Source: a virus. Taken from it: 22,823 nucleotides of DNA. The position numbers and the translations under genes were made by a program. This document shows, piece after piece, positions 21,556 through 22,823 of this stretch. The notes below the pieces were generated by a model. It ran no database searches. It saw only the letters and a program-made list of their open reading frames with translations, and was not told the origin of the DNA. How positions within the stretch are numbered: the first letter of the stretch is position 1; the number at the start of each line of letters is the position of its first letter. The stretch lies in the IMG/VR virus record IMGVR_UViG_3300030098_001852, positions 1 through 22,823 of that record; one strand, written 5' to 3'.

Positions 21556-21762
21556 TTATTTATTGAGTACATATCTATTAAGTACTTCAAGCTGATCGTG
21601 ATATCTCGATATCTTATCTAGCTCTAGACCAATAGCTTCGGTTATATCAGAGTGTTCGCCAATACCAGCGGGGTTAGTTAAATAAACTTCTACATTAGCT
21701 AGATGCTTCTGTATCTCCCCGTTCGCATGTGCCTTCACTGCGTTGATTAGTTGTGTTCTCAT
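21556..21762 (-). CDS. Conserved-looking small protein upstream of capsid, 68 aa
   Basis: The 68-aa product begins M-R-T-Q-L-I-N-A-V-K-A-H-A-N-G-E-I-Q-K-H and continues N-V-E-V-Y-L-T-N-P-A-G-I-G-E-H-S-D-I. It ends with an acidic/basic helical part (L-E-L-D-K-I-S-R-Y-H-D-Q-L-E-V-L). I recall close relatives in cyanophages of several types, always as small proteins of unknown function. The helical layout suggests an oligomeric accessory factor of the virion. The start is an ATG at 21762; a longer ORF in another frame overlaps its first 68 bases. The tRNA gene follows 8 bases downstream. Confidence 0.8.
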   Translation of the reverse strand: MRTQLINAVKAHANGEIQKHLANVEVYLTNPAGIGEHSDITEAIGLELDKISRYHDQLEVLNRYVLNK

Positions 21763-21940
21763 TCTGGGTAGATCGATGGTAGTTTAAATGAGACCATTCA
21801 ACATAAATGAAAAAGGATAGCAGTAGAAATACCACTATCCATAATTCATTTAGTTTCTCACTAGCTCGTGAGAGCCTCTTCCAAAGAGTCGTAGTCGACT
21901 TCTTTTTCTTCTTTTTCTTTATGCTCTTCTGGTTTGTCAT
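21695..21940 (-). CDS. Doubtful nested ORF with one membrane helix
   Basis: An 81-codon frame overlaps the end of the 46-aa gene by 80 bases and the start of the 68-aa gene by 68 bases; only about 98 bases are its own. That unique part encodes a strong membrane helix, L-W-I-V-V-F-L-L-L-S-F-F-I-Y-V-E-W, with a basic stretch before it, which fits an N-in single-pass protein. The lysine-rich N-terminus is, however, the shifted reading of the acidic neighbour's GAA/AAA run. A shorter version starting at an internal GTG is possible. Without it the 98-base gap would hold no gene. I treat it as a candidate only. Confidence 0.35.
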   Translation of the reverse strand: MTNQKSIKKKKKKKSTTTLWKRLSRASEKLNELWIVVFLLLSFFIYVEWSHLNYHRSTQNENTTNQRSEGTCERGDTEASS

Positions 21941-22001
21941 GATGAGATTCAGGACTTAACCAAGTAACTGAAGCAGGAGAGTGGGAGCTTTGTTGAGCCA
22001 T
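21861..22001 (-). CDS. 46-aa acidic protein sharing its N-terminus with the capsid protein
   Basis: This small gene encodes M-A-Q-Q-S-S-H-S-P-A-S-V-T-W, then a run rich in E and K, ending V-D-Y-D-S-L-E-E-A-L-T-S. The first 14 residues match the capsid N-terminus (M-A-Q-Q-S-T-H-S-T-A-P-V-T-F) at 10 positions. The ATG overlaps the stop of the preceding 28-codon ORF (TGATG) and is preceded by a strong GGAGG 4 bases away, the best ribosome-binding site in this part of the window. Acidic, helical and next to capsid, it could be a scaffold-like or capsid accessory peptide, but no family is recognised. Confidence 0.72.
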   Translation of the reverse strand: MAQQSSHSPASVTWLSPESHHDKPEEHKEKEEKEVDYDSLEEALTS

Positions 22002-22087
22002 CACTCCTCCTTCTTCTCTTCCTTCTTCTCTTCTGCAGGAGCTTCATATCTCCTGGCAGGTCTTTTATCTGTGTTGTTATTCGGCAT
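22001..22087 (-). CDS. 28-aa Lys/Glu-rich leader-like ORF
   Basis: The ORF encodes M-P-N-N-N-T-D-K-R-P-A-R-R-Y-E-A-P-A-E-E and then a K/E repeat to a TGA. The ATG overlaps the stop of the beta-barrel-like gene (TAATG), and the TGA overlaps the ATG of the 46-aa gene (TGATG). Its GAAGGAGGAG 3' end doubles as the ribosome-binding site of the next gene. It may be a real mini-protein, or the N-terminal half of a protein split from the 46-aa ORF. Confidence 0.58.
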   Translation of the reverse strand: MPNNNTDKRPARRYEAPAEEKKEEKKEE

Positions 22088-22443
22088 TAGAATGAATACT
22101 TAGCTCCTAGTTTGGTACCATATGTATTGTCAGAATCTTCTACGTTAGCAAAAGATACTTCACCATAAAGACCAAGCTTTTGACTGGCAGCTACAGAACC
22201 ACCTAACTTACCTGAGAAGTTAGAGTCAGCATCAGCACCATCAACAGCGTTGATAGTCTTTCCACCTTGTACATACCAGTCAACAATACCGGCGGTATTC
22301 TCATAACCGATGTGAAGGTCGGTAGCTCTTGATGTGTAATCAGAGCCAGTGTAAGAAGCGTTTGTTTCTACGTTTACATATGGACCAGCCATTGCAGGTG
22401 TAGAAGCGAGAGTGGTCGCTAGGACAAGTGCAAGTTTTTTCAT
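22087..22443 (-). CDS. Exported small beta-barrel-like (porin-like) protein
   Basis: A 118-aa protein with a clear signal peptide, M-K-K-L-A-L-V-L-A-T-T-L-A-S-T-P-A-M-A, cleaved before G-P-Y-V-N-V-E. The mature part of about 99 residues alternates polar and hydrophobic residues in short strands (L-H-I-G-Y-E-N, V-D-W-Y-V-Q-G-G-K, L-G-L-Y-G-E-V-S-F-A). It ends T-K-L-G-A-K-Y-S-F. A final phenylalanine after an amphipathic strand is the sorting signature of outer-membrane beta-barrels. At about six strands it is short for a pore. I recall similar proteins in cyanophages. It may modify the outer membrane of the infected cell or join the virion. The start lies 3 bases after the preceding gene. Confidence 0.8.
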   Translation of the reverse strand: MKKLALVLATTLASTPAMAGPYVNVETNASYTGSDYTSRATDLHIGYENTAGIVDWYVQGGKTINAVDGADADSNFSGKLGGSVAASQKLGLYGEVSFANVEDSDNTYGTKLGAKYSF

Positions 22444-22446
22444 TAA

Positions 22447-22554
22447 TTAGTTCTTGTAAGATTTGTAATAAGTAATGCCACGATATTTGAGTTTTTGTTC
22501 TCTCTTAAAAATATCTTGCTCTTTAACACGAGCTTGAAGTTCTAATGGAGACAT
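22447..22554 (-). CDS. 35-aa protein with L-x-Y-R-G-x-x-Y motif (DUF4278-like)
   Basis: A short ORF encodes M-S-P-L-E-L-Q-A-R-V-K-E-Q-D-I-F-K-R-E-Q and then K-L-K-Y-R-G-I-T-Y-Y-K-S-Y-K-N. The L-K-Y-R-G-I-T-Y motif resembles DUF4278, a short cyanobacterial domain of unknown function, which supports a cyanobacterial context. A GAGGA ribosome-binding site lies 7 bases before the ATG. The gene is followed after 3 bases by the beta-barrel-like gene. The N-terminal half is a charged helix. The function is unknown, and the DUF match is from memory of the motif. Confidence 0.65.
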   Translation of the reverse strand: MSPLELQARVKEQDIFKREQKLKYRGITYYKSYKN

Positions 22555-22629
22555 AATAAATCCTCGAATACCAAGACCCCGTTCCATGCCTTGGTTTCAT
22601 GCGTCCCAATGGGGGATGAACGGACGTGG
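22555..22629 (-). promoter_or_regulatory. Structured spacer after ndhI
   Basis: The 75 bases between ndhI and the 35-codon gene contain two successive hairpins on the minus strand. One has TTCAT/ATGAA arms and an inner CCC/GGG pair; the next has ACCAAG/CTTGGT arms. No T-tract follows, so they are not terminators. The GC content is clearly higher than the surroundings. The GAGGA ribosome-binding site of the next gene follows directly. It could stabilise the ndhI transcript end or regulate the downstream gene. Confidence 0.4.
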
Positions 22630-22823
22630 CTAATGTGGATCCATTTGACCTTTAGATAGGTAGGCAAGTTCTCGTAATGCCTTTACACTTGGATCAAGTG
22701 TTACGTTTGTAGGTAGACGACCTAATGCAACATTGTCAAAATTTAAACTATGTCTATCAAATGTGGAAAGTTCATATTCTTCTGTCATTGAAAGACAATT
22801 TGTCGGACAATATTCAACACAGT
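22630..22823 (-). CDS. ndhI: NDH-1 complex iron-sulfur subunit NdhI, C-terminal part (5' end outside window)
   Basis: The last 63 codons read [19 protein letters not shown], then [16 protein letters not shown] and R-E-L-A-Y-L, ending M-D-P-H before TAG at 22630-22632. This is the region after the second 4Fe-4S motif of cyanobacterial NdhI. C1 and C5 here are the last two cysteines of the C-x-x-C-x-x-C-x-x-x-C-P cluster motif. NdhI carries two 4Fe-4S clusters in the peripheral arm of the thylakoid NDH-1 complex, which takes electrons from ferredoxin for cyclic flow around photosystem I and respiration. Host proteins, as I recall them, extend some tens of residues beyond M-D-P-H, so the viral copy seems shortened. 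The gene is co-oriented with the phage late genes and lies upstream of capsid, so it is an auxiliary metabolic gene. Confidence 0.93.
   Translation of the reverse strand, partial: CVEYCPTNCLSMTEEYELSTFDRHSLNFDNVALGRLPTNVTLDPSVKALRELAYLSKGQMDPH

Noticed and set aside
22555-22629. Intrinsic terminator after ndhI
   Set aside because: Hairpins are present, but neither is followed by a T-tract on the minus strand, so termination by the usual mechanism is not supported.

Overview
This window is the late structural region of a T7-like (podovirus-type) phage that very probably infects marine picocyanobacteria. Every convincing gene is on the minus strand, so the genetic order runs from high to low coordinates. 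The T7 order is recognisable: major capsid protein (gp10-like), terminator, tail tubular protein A (gp11), tail tubular protein B (gp12), a gp13-like protein, then gp14-, gp15- and gp16-like internal virion proteins and a gp17-like tail fibre. A gp18-like small terminase lies further on. The cyanobacterial host is inferred mainly from the right edge, where the C-terminal 63 codons of a cyanobacterial-type ndhI (NDH-1 complex iron-sulfur subunit) are readable. AT-rich sequence and several small proteins that resemble cyanophage families agree with this. Prochlorococcus is more likely than Synechococcus, but this is not certain.

Layout in transcription order. (1) 22823-21477: the end of ndhI, a structured 75-nt spacer, a 35-codon gene with an L-x-Y-R-G-x-x-Y motif, a secreted small beta-barrel-like protein, two tiny overlapping charged ORFs (the second shares its N-terminus with the capsid protein), a doubtful nested membrane ORF, a 68-aa protein and a complete tRNA-Gly(UCC). 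(2) 21358-8931: capsid gene, a strong intrinsic terminator at the position of T7 T-phi, then tail tube, gp13-like and internal virion genes, nearly all overlapping or abutting. (3) 8915-3666: a gp17-like fibre with several repeat families, followed by three fibre-like proteins, each followed by a small helper-like ORF. (4) 3665-1868: small proteins with signal peptides or membrane segments, including a gene with no standard start codon and a 25-residue single-helix protein, all tightly overlapped. This is a candidate lysis or envelope cassette. (5) 1868-1: small terminase, then three consecutive genes with HNH-like motifs, split by a second strong terminator that abuts the start codon of the last, incomplete gene.

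The genes appear to form a late virion-assembly operon. The region just upstream of the capsid gene serves as an accessory site carrying a host photosynthetic electron-transport gene and a tRNA. The large terminase, portal, scaffold, DNA replication genes and any recognisable peptidoglycan hydrolase are not in the window. Small ORFs missed by length cut-offs (35, 28, 46, 25 and 55 codons) were found by reading the minus strand directly. No CRISPR array, insertion sequence or rRNA was seen, and no intergenic stretch exceeds about 120 bases.
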